Notes under the pieces: model-generated
What the model was told of the DNA's origin: nothing
Seen by the model: only the letters and a program-made list of their open reading frames with translations
Databases searched by the model: none
Shown here: piece by piece, positions 8,105 to 17,278 of the stretch
How positions within the stretch are numbered: the stretch's first letter is position 1
Layout: each line of letters begins with the position of its first letter
Program-made: the position numbers and the translations under genes
From: Hyalangium ruber
GTDB taxonomy: Bacteria; Myxococcota; Myxococcia; Myxococcales; Myxococcaceae
Assembly (NCBI RefSeq): GCF_034259325.1
Contig: NZ_JAXIVS010000006.1
Span: 186,001-250,000 of the forward strand
Length of the DNA: 64,000 bases
Direction: 5' to 3'

Positions 8105-8949
8105 GCGGAGTGCCGCGCGGAGGAGACGGACTCCGCGTCCTCGGCGCTCTCCAGCAGTGCCTTGGCGGCCTGCACCATGGGGGCCTCGGTCTTGGCGGTC
8201 GAGTTCATCAGCTCCGCGGCTGCCTCCACGCCGATGTCATCCTTGCGCGGAATGAGCCCGGTGAGCCGGGTGACGATGCGCTCTGCCAGGGAGAAGAAGC
8301 CGATCATCAGCAGCGGCTTGTTCAGCCAGCCCACGGTGATGCAGTAGTACTTGTTGAAGGGCGCCGTGTGGTGGATGCGGTGGTGCGCCGGCGGCAGGAT
8401 GAGGTGTACCCGCTGGAAGAAGGCGATGACGGGGGACGGCTCGTCCAGGTGCGACCACTTGTGGAACTGGTTGGTCGTCATCACCCAGAAGATCATCGAG
8501 CCCAGGAAGGCGGCGAGGAACACCCACGCGGAGCTGGTGTGCGGCATCATCACGCAGCCGATGGCCACGGGGATCGAGATGGCGCAGTTGTTACCGTTGG
8601 TCTCGATGAAGTCGTGGCGGGTGATGGCCTTCTCGTCCACGTGGTGCTCGCGGAAGGGCCGCACGAAGGCCTTGCCCAGCACGGGCATGTCCGCCGAGCC
8701 CCAGGTATCGGCCATCCAATGCACGAAGCCGGAGACGAAGTCCGAGGCCAGGTAGCCCAAGAGCACCGCGCTCAGCAGCAGCCACGGGCCCACATGGGGG
8801 TTGCCCCACAGTTGGTACACCAGGAACAGCTCGAGGGAGAGGAAGATGACGATGCTGGCGATGTCCATCGCCCGGATCGCGGGCGAGTAGCCCTTGGCCA
8901 GGACCTGAGCGTCCTGCTGGCGCAGTTTGTTCGTGACGTTGTTCTTCAT
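8101..8949 (-). CDS. carF: CarF/TMEM189-type plasmanylethanolamine desaturase
   Basis: 282 residues, the length of Myxococcus xanthus CarF. Members (CarF, animal TMEM189/PEDS1, plant FAD4-like) introduce the vinyl-ether bond of plasmalogens; in M. xanthus CarF is needed for singlet-oxygen signalling that triggers carotenoid synthesis. There are TM segments near residues 30-50, 55-75, 125-160 and 200-220. The histidine clusters expected to bind the di-iron centre are visible: H78 in FVHWMAD, H102/H103 in FREHHVDEKAI, H112, H163 and H167 in QFHKWSH, and H189/H190 with H193/H194 in AHHRIHH. Neighbours are unrelated, so it is probably its own transcript. Confidence 0.93.
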   Translation of the reverse strand: MKNNVTNKLRQQDAQVLAKGYSPAIRAMDIASIVIFLSLELFLVYQLWGNPHVGPWLLLSAVLLGYLASDFVSGFVHWMADTWGSADMPVLGKAFVRPFREHHVDEKAITRHDFIETNGNNCAISIPVAIGCVMMPHTSSAWVFLAAFLGSMIFWVMTTNQFHKWSHLDEPSPVIAFFQRVHLILPPAHHRIHHTAPFNKYYCITVGWLNKPLLMIGFFSLAERIVTRLTGLIPRKDDIGVEAAAELMNSTAKTEAPMVQAAKALLESAEDAESVSSARHSA

Positions 8950-8995
8950 CTCACACCTGGTTGGCAGCGCCGGGAACGATGTTCACGGAGGGACG

Positions 8996-9025
8996 TACGT
9001 AGCCTAGCCGCAATCCGGTTTTCAA
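8996..9025 (-). promoter_or_regulatory. Candidate promoter of carF
   Basis: On the minus strand TTGAAA (9025-9020) and TACGTA (9001-8996) are 18 nt apart, about 45 nt upstream of the carF ATG. The -10-like element lies within the palindrome TACGTACGT-like sequence. Spacing and match to a sigma-70 promoter are only fair. Confidence 0.3.
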
Positions 9026-9138
9026 CGAACTGGAGGGAGGCTCGAACGGCCGGAGAGCAGGCACGCCTCTTCTTGCCCTACATCGGCGGAAAAGCGGCCT
9101 GCCGGGCGAGATTCGGACCGAAGCAGGCGACGCTTAAC

Positions 9139-9167
9139 TTGTTTCGCTCAGGGGGCACTGCTAGCTT
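9139..9167 (+). promoter_or_regulatory. Candidate promoter of the 9182 gene
   Basis: TTGTTT (9139-9144), 17 nt, TAGCTT (9162-9167). Transcription would begin only about 8 nt before the ATG at 9182, and no Shine-Dalgarno is visible upstream of that ATG. The message would therefore be nearly leaderless. Confidence 0.3.
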
Positions 9168-9181
9168 CCGACGCCTTCGGC

Positions 9182-9733
<552 letters not shown>

Positions 9734-9819
9734 CCCCGTAGCTCCCTTCCCGGGCTGGCGAGCAAGGGAGGGTCACGGATTGGTGCGATGGCCCAGATGG
9801 GGCCACAATCGCGCCGCCG

Positions 9820-10512
9820 ATGATCCAGATGTTCCATGTGTACAAGTCCTACCCGGGCGATCCGCCGGTCCTCTCGGACATCAACCTCCACGTCGAGAAG
9901 GGGGAGTTCATCTTCCTCACCGGGCCCTCGGGCGCGGGGAAGACGACGCTCCTGAAGCTCCTGTTCTGCGCGGAGAAGGCGACCAAGGGGCAGATCCTCG
10001 TGGGCGGCCGCAACATCGCGCGCATCCGCGAGTCGGCCGTGCCGTACCTGCGGCGCAACATCGGCGTGGTGTTCCAGGACTTCAAGCTGCTGCCCCAGCG
10101 CACCGTGGAGGACAACGTGGCCTTCACCCTGGACGTGCTGGGAGTGCCCCGGGCCGAGGCGCGCGAGAAGGTCCACCGCATGCTCAAGCTGGTGGGGCTG
10201 GAGCACAAGGCGCGCTCGTACCCGCTGCGCCTCTCCGGTGGAGAGCAGCAGCGCGTGGTGATTGCCCGCGCGCTGGTGAATGATCCGACCATCCTCTTGG
10301 CCGACGAGCCCACGGGCAACCTGGACCCGGCGCTCACCGTCGAGATCATGGACCTGCTCAACCAGGTCAACATCCGCGGCACCACGGTGATGGTGGCCAC
10401 GCACGACAGCACGCTGCTGGCGCGCTACCAGAAGCGCACGGTGCGCTTGGAGCGCGGCTTCATCGTCTCGGACGAGGACGGCGTGAAGGCCGCGCGGCGG
10501 ATGGCGGTATGA
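9820..10512 (+). CDS. ftsE: FtsE, ATPase of the FtsEX cell-division ABC complex
   Basis: 230 residues. Contains the A-loop region MIQMFHVYKSYPG, Walker A GPSGAGKTT, Q-loop VFQDFKLLPQRTVEDNV (characteristic of FtsE), signature LSGGEQQRVVIARA, Walker B ILLADEPTGNLDP and H-loop ATHD. FtsEX transmits ATP hydrolysis across the membrane to periplasmic EnvC-type activators of septal murein hydrolases. It is coupled to ftsX by an ATGA overlap. Confidence 0.96.
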   Translation: MIQMFHVYKSYPGDPPVLSDINLHVEKGEFIFLTGPSGAGKTTLLKLLFCAEKATKGQILVGGRNIARIRESAVPYLRRNIGVVFQDFKLLPQRTVEDNVAFTLDVLGVPRAEAREKVHRMLKLVGLEHKARSYPLRLSGGEQQRVVIARALVNDPTILLADEPTGNLDPALTVEIMDLLNQVNIRGTTVMVATHDSTLLARYQKRTVRLERGFIVSDEDGVKAARRMAV

Positions 10513-11411
10513 GCGCGCTGGCCAAGGTCTCCTACTTCTGGCGCTCTGCAGCCGGAGGGCTCAAGCACTCGCCCTTCGTTCACTTCATCGCCATCACCAC
10601 CATCGCCATCGCCCTGTTCGCCGCGGGGCTGGCGCGCACGGCGGGGTGGGCGCTCGACGGGCTCCAGGCCTCGCTGGGCGGCGAGGTGGAGGTGACGGTG
10701 TACCTGGCGCCGGAGCTGACCGCCGCGCAGGTGGAGGAGATGCGCGCCAAGCTGGAGACGGCCAGTGGTGGCAAGGCCGTGCTGGTCAATCCGGACGAGG
10801 CGCTGTCTCGACTGTCCCGTGAGCTGGGAGATCTGGGTGACGCGCTCTCGCAGCTTCCGGAGAACCCGCTGCCGCCCTCGCTGGAGCTGTCGGTTGCCCC
10901 GGAGCAGCGCACGCCCGAAGGGCTGGAGGCGCTGGCGCTGCAGGTCAGAGCGCTGCCGGGCGTCACGGGCGTGGACTATGGCCGGGAGGCAGTGGAGCGG
11001 CTGACGGCCATCGCCCGGGCGCTGCGCTACGGAGGGCTCGTGGCCTTCGCGGTGGTGCTCTTCGCCACCGTCATCATCGTCGCCGCCACGCTCCAGCTCG
11101 CCATCTACGCCCGGCGCGAGGAGATCGAGATCCAGAAGCTGGTCGGCGCCACGGACCGCTTCGTCAAGGCGCCGTTCCTCATCGAGGGGCTGCTCCAGGG
11201 CGTCCTGGGCGCGGCGGTGGCGCTCCTGGGGCTGTGGACCTTCGGGCGGCTGGTGGGGCCCACTCTGGCCTCGCTCTTCTCGTTTCTCCTAGGGCCGGCG
11301 AGCTCCGAGTCGCTGGTACGGCCCGGGCTGGCCCTGGAGCTGGTACTGGCCGGCGGCATGCTGGGGCTGGTGGGCAGCTTCGTCGCGGTGGGGCGCTTCT
11401 CGCGGGTATGA
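10509..11411 (+). CDS. ftsX: FtsX, permease-like subunit of FtsEX
   Basis: 300 residues with the FtsX layout: one TM near residues 20-45, a periplasmic domain of ~110 residues with an ECD signature (VEVTVYLAPELTAAQVEEM), then three TMs in the C-terminal half. The third-loop motif EEIEIQKLVGATDRFVKAPF is the conserved FtsX coupling region (E-I-x-K-L-x-G-A). It overlaps ftsE upstream and the EnvC-like gene downstream, each by ATGA. Confidence 0.95.
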   Translation: MSALAKVSYFWRSAAGGLKHSPFVHFIAITTIAIALFAAGLARTAGWALDGLQASLGGEVEVTVYLAPELTAAQVEEMRAKLETASGGKAVLVNPDEALSRLSRELGDLGDALSQLPENPLPPSLELSVAPEQRTPEGLEALALQVRALPGVTGVDYGREAVERLTAIARALRYGGLVAFAVVLFATVIIVAATLQLAIYARREEIEIQKLVGATDRFVKAPFLIEGLLQGVLGAAVALLGLWTFGRLVGPTLASLFSFLLGPASSESLVRPGLALELVLAGGMLGLVGSFVAVGRFSRV

Positions 11412-12523
11412 GCCGGGCGTTCCTCCTCACGGTGCTGCTGTCTGCCACCGCCGCCCTCGCGCAGGACGAGGCGGCGGAGCGGGCAGCGGTGCGCGAGCAG
11501 ATCGCCGCCCACAAGGCCACCCTGGTCCTCATCGAGTCCAAGAAGGTCTCCGTGCTGGAGGGCATGGAGCTGCTGGAGCACATGGTGGGCTTCTCCCGTA
11601 AGCGCGTGCAGGCGCTGGAGAAGGACCTGGCCGCCTTCCGCAAGCGCGTGGCCGCCGCCGAGCGCGAGGAGGCCGTGGTGCGCGAGGTGCTTCAGCAGCA
11701 GCTGCGGCGGCTCTCTCCCCGGCTGCGCGCCCTGTACCGTCTCACGCGCCGTCAGCCCGTGGAGGTGCTGCTCACCTCGCGGGACTTCTCCTCGCTCATC
11801 TGGCGCGCCCGCACGCTCGAGGCGACGATGAAGAGCGACCTGGAGCTCCTGCGCGCCGTACGGCATGTGGCCCGGTTGGAGCAACAGGCCTTGCGCGAGC
11901 TCAAGCGCCTTCAGGGCTCGCTCACCCTGCGCGCCTCCGTCCTCAAGGAGCAGGTGTCCCTCGCCGAGCAGCAGCAGGCGGCGCTCCGGGACGTGGCGGC
12001 CACGCTCTCGGGTGAGGCGGATCTGGCCAAGCGGGCGATGCGCGAGCTGGAGCAGGCCGACGAAGAGCTGTCGCGGATGTTGGAGGACATGGCCGAGGGC
12101 ATCCCCACCACGGGCTTTCGTGCGCTCAAGGGCAAGCTGCCGTACCCCGCCGCGGGCGTCGTGGAGGTGGGCTTCGGCAAGGTGGTCAACCCGCTGTTCA
12201 ACACCGTCACGGTGCAGAAGGGCGTGGACATCCGCGCCGCGGAGGGCAGCCCCGTACGGGCCGTGGCGCCCGGAAAGGTCGTCTATGCCGGCTGGCTGCG
12301 TGGCTATGGCAACCTGCTCATCCTCGACCACGGCGGCGGCTATCACACTCTCATGGCCCACCTGGCCACGGTGACGGGCACGACCGGGGCGGAGCTGCAG
12401 GGCGGCGACGAGGTGGGCACCGTGGGAGACACCGGCTCGCTCAAGGGCGCCTACCTCTACTTCGAGATTCGCAAGGGCGGTCAGGCCGTGGATCCGGTCC
12501 CCTGGCTGACACGGTCTCCTTAA
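11408..12523 (+). CDS. EnvC-like murein hydrolase activator with degenerate LytM domain
   Basis: 371 residues: signal peptide (MSRAFLLTVLLSATAALAQ), long coiled coil (~20-235), and a C-terminal M23/LytM domain. The LytM zinc ligands are lost: the usual H-x-G-x-D reads QKGVDIRA, and the HxH before FE reads YLYFEIR. The domain is therefore probably non-catalytic, as in E. coli EnvC, which activates amidases when opened by FtsEX. The ATG overlaps the ftsX stop, supporting a functional FtsE-FtsX-EnvC unit. Longer in-frame starts upstream lie inside ftsX and lack the signal peptide. Confidence 0.9.
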   Translation: MSRAFLLTVLLSATAALAQDEAAERAAVREQIAAHKATLVLIESKKVSVLEGMELLEHMVGFSRKRVQALEKDLAAFRKRVAAAEREEAVVREVLQQQLRRLSPRLRALYRLTRRQPVEVLLTSRDFSSLIWRARTLEATMKSDLELLRAVRHVARLEQQALRELKRLQGSLTLRASVLKEQVSLAEQQQAALRDVAATLSGEADLAKRAMRELEQADEELSRMLEDMAEGIPTTGFRALKGKLPYPAAGVVEVGFGKVVNPLFNTVTVQKGVDIRAAEGSPVRAVAPGKVVYAGWLRGYGNLLILDHGGGYHTLMAHLATVTGTTGAELQGGDEVGTVGDTGSLKGAYLYFEIRKGGQAVDPVPWLTRSP

Positions 12524-12592
12524 CGCGCTGCGCAAAGCCCGTGCGCCCGTTAGGCTATTCTCCAGGACCTTCAACAAGAGCGAGGGAGCACG

Positions 12593-13453
12593 GTGGATCT
12601 GCTGGGAGGCATGCAGAAGGCAATGCGCCGCGTGTTGGTCGCGCGGGGTGTGCAGTCCAAGGTGGTCCCCGTGGCCGGCCAGTCCGTACACATGTACGAG
12701 CTGAAGGGACAGGGCAAGGGACCGCCGGTGGTGCTCGTCCACGGCCTGGGCGGCTCGGCCAACGGCTTCGCCGGGGTGTTCTTCGGGCTGAGGCGGCGCT
12801 TCTCCCGGGTGCTGGCGGTGGACCTGCCGGGCCATGGCTTCTCCTCGGAGTACTGCGGCGGAGAGGTATGCGTACGGGGGCAGTTCGACGTGCTACGCGC
12901 CTGGCACGAGCAGGTGGTGGGTGAGCCCGCCTTCGTGGTGGGCAACTCCCTGGGCGGCGCCATGGTCGTCAACCTCGCCGCCGAGGCGCCTTCGCTGGTG
13001 AAAGCCCTGGGGCTGGTAGCGCCCGCGGGCGCCGTGCTCACCCAGGAGGCGACCGATGCGCTGCTCTCCTCGTTCGCCATCCAGACGCCCGCTCAGGCAC
13101 GTGCGCTCACCCGGCGCCTGTTCCACAAGCCGCCCCTGGCCCTGATGCTCTTCGCCACCGAGCTGAAGAAGTTCTACGCCACCACCACCGTGCAGGCGCT
13201 GGCGGCGGAGGCCCGGGTCTCCCGGGCGAGTCTCGCGCCGGAGCTGCTACGCGGTCTGTCCATGCCCGTGCTGATGCTGTGGGGAGGAAGCGAGCGGCTG
13301 CTGCCCTCCGAGACGCTCGACTACTACCGGACCCACCTGCCGGCGCACGCACAGGTGCGGGTGGTGAAGGGCTTCGGCCACGTCCCCCAGGTCGAGCGGC
13401 CCGACGAGCTGGTGTCCCACCTGGTGGGCTTCGCCGACACGGCGGGCTTGTAG
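12593..13453 (+). CDS. Alpha/beta-fold hydrolase
   Basis: 286 residues, GTG start 5 nt after a GAGGGAG-type ribosome site. Oxyanion-hole region VVLVHGLGGSANGF, nucleophile elbow VVGNSLGGAM (Ser in G-x-S-x-G-G), acid region MLWGGSERLLPSETL, and catalytic His in KGFGHVPQVERPDE make a complete triad. There is no signal peptide. The family includes esterases, lipases, epoxide hydrolases and C-C hydrolases; substrate unknown. It lies in the same orientation between the EnvC-like gene and the CtpA-type protease. Confidence 0.88.
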   Translation: MDLLGGMQKAMRRVLVARGVQSKVVPVAGQSVHMYELKGQGKGPPVVLVHGLGGSANGFAGVFFGLRRRFSRVLAVDLPGHGFSSEYCGGEVCVRGQFDVLRAWHEQVVGEPAFVVGNSLGGAMVVNLAAEAPSLVKALGLVAPAGAVLTQEATDALLSSFAIQTPAQARALTRRLFHKPPLALMLFATELKKFYATTTVQALAAEARVSRASLAPELLRGLSMPVLMLWGGSERLLPSETLDYYRTHLPAHAQVRVVKGFGHVPQVERPDELVSHLVGFADTAGL

Positions 13454-13499
13454 GCGCGGGTGTAGACTGCGTGGGCCACTGCCGGAAAGGACGTACCCC

Positions 13500-14840
13500 G
13501 TGAAGGGCCTGCTCCCCTCGTGGCGCGCGGCGATCGCGGCGGGCCTGCTGCTCGTCGCTCCCACCGCGCGCGCCGACCGCGAAGACAACACCTACAAGAA
13601 CCTGGAGGTCTTCGCGCGGGTGCTCTCCTACGTGGAGAACAACTACGTGGAGTCGGTCGACAACCGGAAGCTCATGCACGGCGCCATCAAGGGCATGCTC
13701 GAGACCCTGGATCCGCACACCATCTTCATGCCCCCCGAGGTCTTCAAGGAGATGAAGATCGACACCTCCGGCGAGTTCGGAGGGCTGGGCATCGAGATCG
13801 CCCGCAAGGGCGAGAGCATCATCGTCGTGGCCCCCATCGACGACACGCCCGCGGCCCGCGCCGGCGTGCGCTCCGGGGACGAGCTGCTGCGCATCGATGA
13901 CGAGAGCACCGAGGGCAAGGACCTGCCCTGGGCGCTCCAGAAGATGCGCGGCCCCGCGGGCAAGCGGGTGCTGCTCACCATCATGCGCGAGGGCTTCAGC
14001 GCGCCGCGGGAGATCGCCATCATCCGCGACCACATCCGCATCGTCTCCGTGGAGAGCGCGCTCTACGGGGGCATCGGCCATGTGAAGGTGAAGAACTTCC
14101 AGGACCGCACGGACCTGTACCTGCGCAAGGAGCTGGACCGGCTGCGCACCCTCAACGGGGGCAAGGAGCTGCGTGGACTGGTGCTGGACCTGCGCAACAA
14201 CCCGGGCGGGCTGCTGGATCAGGCGGTGGCGATCAGCGACCGCTTCCTGCCCGGCAACCTCCCCATCGTCAGCACGCGCGGACGCAATGGGCGCAACGCC
14301 TCCGAGGAGCGCAGCAAGGACCGCGACACGGAGGCCAACTACCCCGTGGTGGTGCTGGTGAACGCCGGCAGCGCCTCGGCCTCGGAGATCGTCGCCGGAG
14401 CGCTGCAGGACCACGGCCGCGCCGTCATCATGGGCACGCAGACCTTCGGCAAGGGCAGCGTGCAGACCGTCATCGAGCTGGAGGACGGCTCGGGGCTGAA
14501 GCTGACCATCGCCCGCTACTACACGCCCAAGGGGCGCAGCATCCAGGAGCGCGGCATCACCCCGGACTTCCTCGTGCCGGACGAGGCCGGCGGCAAACCT
14601 GGCCGTGAGGCGCCTCGGGAGAAGGACCTGGAGCGCCACTTCAAGGCGGAGCCCATCATGTCGCTGCCCGAGCAGCCCTCCAGCCCGCGCGCGCTGCCGG
14701 CCAACCTCAAGCCCTGGGAGGCCTCCTCGAAGCTCAAGGACTACCCCCTCAAGATCGCCCTGGAGTACCTCAATGGCATGGCCTCCGAGTCCGCGGGGAC
14801 GGCTCCGGCCCAGGCGGGGACGGGAACCACGCAACGTTAG
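13500..14840 (+). CDS. S41 C-terminal processing protease (CtpA type)
   Basis: 446 residues from a GTG start with a signal peptide (LPSWRAAIAAGLLLVAPTARA). Domain order: N-terminal helices; PDZ domain at about residues 95-165 (FGGLGIEIARKGESIIVVAP); S41 protease core with LVLDLRNNPGGLLDQAV; catalytic Ser in VNAGSASASEIVAGAL near residue 292; and catalytic Lys in TFGKGSVQT near residue 319. Periplasmic Ctp proteases trim C-termini of envelope proteins and often regulate peptidoglycan hydrolases. The ~60-residue C-terminal tail is low in complexity. Confidence 0.93.
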   Translation: MKGLLPSWRAAIAAGLLLVAPTARADREDNTYKNLEVFARVLSYVENNYVESVDNRKLMHGAIKGMLETLDPHTIFMPPEVFKEMKIDTSGEFGGLGIEIARKGESIIVVAPIDDTPAARAGVRSGDELLRIDDESTEGKDLPWALQKMRGPAGKRVLLTIMREGFSAPREIAIIRDHIRIVSVESALYGGIGHVKVKNFQDRTDLYLRKELDRLRTLNGGKELRGLVLDLRNNPGGLLDQAVAISDRFLPGNLPIVSTRGRNGRNASEERSKDRDTEANYPVVVLVNAGSASASEIVAGALQDHGRAVIMGTQTFGKGSVQTVIELEDGSGLKLTIARYYTPKGRSIQERGITPDFLVPDEAGGKPGREAPREKDLERHFKAEPIMSLPEQPSSPRALPANLKPWEASSKLKDYPLKIALEYLNGMASESAGTAPAQAGTGTTQR

Positions 14841-14905
14841 TTGCTTTCCCAACTGGCGTTTCGCCGCCCAGTCCGTTTAATGACCGGCGAATGGTGGGAA
14901 GAGAG

Positions 14906-16849
14906 ATGCGACATCCTTTGAACCGCATGTTGCAGGCTGCCCTGAGCGGCCTGCTGGTGGGTCTGCTCGCCGCGGGCCCAGCCTTCGCGCAGCAACCTCC
15001 GCTGCGCCTGTTGCCCCGAGTCCTTCCGGCCGCGACTACGCCGAAGATCGGGGTGGTGGTGATTCCTCTCGATGCGGCCGCCCAGGCCCAGTTGCCACGG
15101 CTGACCTACATGGCCGAGCAGGCCGCGGCGGACGCCGGACGCTTCGAGCGGGTGCGCCTTGCCGACGTGCTGGACTCGCAGGGGGCCCGCGCCCGAGAGC
15201 AGAAGGCTCAGGAGGGAGCCGCCGCGATCCAGGAGGGCCAGAAGGCCTACGACGAGCTGGACACCCAGAAGGCGCTCGAGCAGTTCGAGCAGGCGGCGGC
15301 GGCGTACGAGGCCAGTGACTTGTCCCGGCACTTCACGGACATGAGCCGGGCGCGGGTGATGAAGATCGCCTCGTATGTGGCCAACGGCGACAACAAGGCC
15401 GCCACGAAGGAGCTGAGGGACATGCTCGGCCGCAACCCGCGGGCCGAGTTCTCGCCCAACTTCTTCCCGCCCGATGAGCTCGCCCTCGTCGAGAAGACCC
15501 GCAAGGCCGTCCTGGCCCAGGCCGACAAGACGCTGGAGGTGAAGACCGGCACGGTGGGCGCGCAGGTCTACGTGGACGGGCAGTTCCAGGGCATCTCCCC
15601 CGTGACGGTCTCGGGCCTCTCGCGGGGCGACCACTACGTCACCGTCATCGCCCCCGGCTATGCCCTGGCCCAGGAGCGGGTGAGTGGCACCGAGGCGAGC
15701 TTCACCCTCGAGCCCGTTCCGGCCGCGCAGCGCCTGGAGGCGTGGGTCAAGCGCATCGTGAAGGAGCCCGAGGACGAGGACCGGGACAAGTCGCTCCGGG
15801 AGTTCGGCGCCTTCGCGGGCACCGCTCAGGTGCTGGCGCTGCTCGTGCGAGGCACTCCCGGGCCGGCGGCTCAGGATGCCATCGCCCTGCGCCTGGAGGT
15901 GTCGGATGGCCACAACCTGGGCTACGCGGTGGGGCCGGTGCCCTCCTCGGGCGAGGCGATGGATGCGGCGATTCAGTCCCTGCTCTCCAGCGCCCTGGCG
16001 ACGGATGCGCCCCGGAAGGATGGGCCGGTGCGCCACTTCGCCTCCGGAGGGCCGAGTCCGGGCCGCCGGACGGCGGGCTATGTGCTGATGGCCGCGGGCG
16101 CGGCGCTCCTGGCGGGCGGCGTCTACTTCGGCCTGGAGGCCTCTTCTCGCTCGGATCGCTTCAAGGAATTGCCCCAGACGGACGCGCGCGCGGAGAAGCT
16201 GCGCTCGGACGGCAAGACGTTCGCGCTCATCGCCGACGTGGGCATCCTCGCGGGCCTGGGCTCGGCGGGAGCGGGCGCCTGGCTGGCCTTCGCGGGCGGC
16301 GGTAGCGGGAAGAAGGAGACCCGGCCGAGCCGTGTGACGCCGCCGCCGACGCCGGTGCGTGAGCAGCAGCCGACGCCTGCCACTCCCACGCCGCGTCCAG
16401 AGGACAAGCCCAAGCCCGAGGCCACGCCGCAGAGCAAGCCCCCCGCCAGTACCCGCGAGGAGACGTCCAAGCGTGAGGCGGAGGAGGCTCGCAAGCGCGA
16501 GGAGGAGGAGAAGCGCAAGCGCGACGAGGCCGCCAAGCAGGAGGAGGAGAAGCGCAAGCGCGAGGAGGAGGAGAAGCGCAAGCGCGACGAGGCCGCCAAG
16601 CGTGAGGAGGAGGAGAAGCGCAAGCGCGACGGCGACTCGCGCCTCAAGCAGGAGGAGGAGCAGCGCAAGCGCGAAGAGGAAGCGCGCCTCAAGCAGGCCG
16701 AGGAGGACAAGCGCAAGCGCGAGGAGGAAGCGCGCCTCAAGCGCGAGGCGGAGGAGCAGCGCAAGCGTGAGGCGGAGGAGCAGCGCAAGCGCGAGGAAGA
16801 GAAGAAGAAGCGGCCTCCACTCGATGAAGACGATCTGCGGAACTACTAG
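14906..16849 (+). CDS. PEGA-domain envelope protein with charged repetitive C-terminus
   Basis: About 647 residues. The start at 14906 is chosen because GGGAAGAGAG precedes it; ATG 14891 is the alternative. A signal peptide ends at AGPAFAQ. A helical N-terminal region contains TPR-like stretches (DELDTQKALEQFEQAAAAYE). A PEGA domain lies at ~210-270 (VYVDGQFQGISPVTVSGL). Two hydrophobic helices (~387-410 and ~434-460) are followed by a Pro-rich linker and a ~150-residue Glu/Lys/Arg helix-forming tail with a repeating EEEKRKR-type motif. The tail is TolA-like in composition. Function unknown. Confidence 0.8.
   Translation: MRHPLNRMLQAALSGLLVGLLAAGPAFAQQPPLRLLPRVLPAATTPKIGVVVIPLDAAAQAQLPRLTYMAEQAAADAGRFERVRLADVLDSQGARAREQKAQEGAAAIQEGQKAYDELDTQKALEQFEQAAAAYEASDLSRHFTDMSRARVMKIASYVANGDNKAATKELRDMLGRNPRAEFSPNFFPPDELALVEKTRKAVLAQADKTLEVKTGTVGAQVYVDGQFQGISPVTVSGLSRGDHYVTVIAPGYALAQERVSGTEASFTLEPVPAAQRLEAWVKRIVKEPEDEDRDKSLREFGAFAGTAQVLALLVRGTPGPAAQDAIALRLEVSDGHNLGYAVGPVPSSGEAMDAAIQSLLSSALATDAPRKDGPVRHFASGGPSPGRRTAGYVLMAAGAALLAGGVYFGLEASSRSDRFKELPQTDARAEKLRSDGKTFALIADVGILAGLGSAGAGAWLAFAGGGSGKKETRPSRVTPPPTPVREQQPTPATPTPRPEDKPKPEATPQSKPPASTREETSKREAEEARKREEEEKRKRDEAAKQEEEKRKREEEEKRKRDEAAKREEEEKRKRDGDSRLKQEEEQRKREEEARLKQAEEDKRKREEEARLKREAEEQRKREAEEQRKREEEKKKRPPLDEDDLRNY
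16462..16815 (+). repeat. Low-complexity Glu/Arg/Lys coding repeat
   Basis: The 3' end of the PEGA gene is built from near-identical 12-24 nt units such as gaggaggagaagcgcaag, encoding a long charged, alanine-bearing helix. It is an in-frame protein repeat, not a mobile element. Confidence 0.8.
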
Positions 16850-16851
16850 CC

Positions 16852-17088
16852 ATGCGCTCCCTACGAACCCTGTGGTGGCTTGCGGCGCTGTGCCTGTCCG
16901 GGTGCAGCCTGTTGCTGGACTTCGATCCCGAGGGCCAGCCCTGTGACTCCCAGAACCGGTGCCTCGAGGGCTACACCTGCCAGGCACAGGTCTGTGTCTC
17001 CTCGCCCGGCGCGGATGGAGGCACCGGCGCCAACGCCTGCGACACCCCCGAGGGCTGCCCCGAGCAGCCCCCGGCCGAGGCTCGCTGA
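16852..17088 (+). CDS. Small cysteine-rich lipoprotein
   Basis: 78 residues: signal peptide with lipobox CLSGC (MRSLRTLWWLAALCLSGC), then LLLDFDPEGQPCDSQNRCLE and YTCQAQVC. The Cys spacing suggests a small disulfide-knit module of a kind common in myxobacterial surface lipoproteins. It starts 2 nt after the stop of the PEGA gene, so it is almost certainly co-transcribed. Function unknown. Confidence 0.75.
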   Translation: MRSLRTLWWLAALCLSGCSLLLDFDPEGQPCDSQNRCLEGYTCQAQVCVSSPGADGGTGANACDTPEGCPEQPPAEAR

Positions 17089-17231
17089 ACCCGCCTGCCT
17101 GCCCCCCGAAGCGTGGCCCACGGGCCACGCCGTGGCTTCGAGGCCGCAAGTTACAGACATGTATACCCGTGAAATTACAGGGTTACACCCACTCCCGGCG
17201 GCAGTTTTCGTGACCTGTAGCACGAGTGATG

Positions 17232-17248
17232 TTGGCATCCGGCGTGCT
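17232..17248 (+). promoter_or_regulatory. Candidate sigma-54 promoter upstream of ddl
   Basis: TTGGCATCCGGCGTGCT matches the -24/-12 consensus: TGGCA, and GG and GC separated by exactly 10 nt (17234-35 and 17246-47). It lies 31 nt before the ddl ATG, leaving a leader of about 20 nt that contains the Shine-Dalgarno. The -12 T is replaced by G, so this is a moderate match. Confidence 0.35.
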
Positions 17249-17278
17249 GAGGGACTGACCCAGGAGGAATTCATCAAC

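Noticed and set aside
16462-16815. Repetitive stretch considered as a CRISPR or tandem DNA repeat
   Set aside because: No spacer structure; it is a coding repeat for a charged helix.
14837-17149. A 770-residue minus-strand open frame
   Set aside because: It is antisense to the PEGA gene and low in complexity, mirroring the Glu/Lys repeats.
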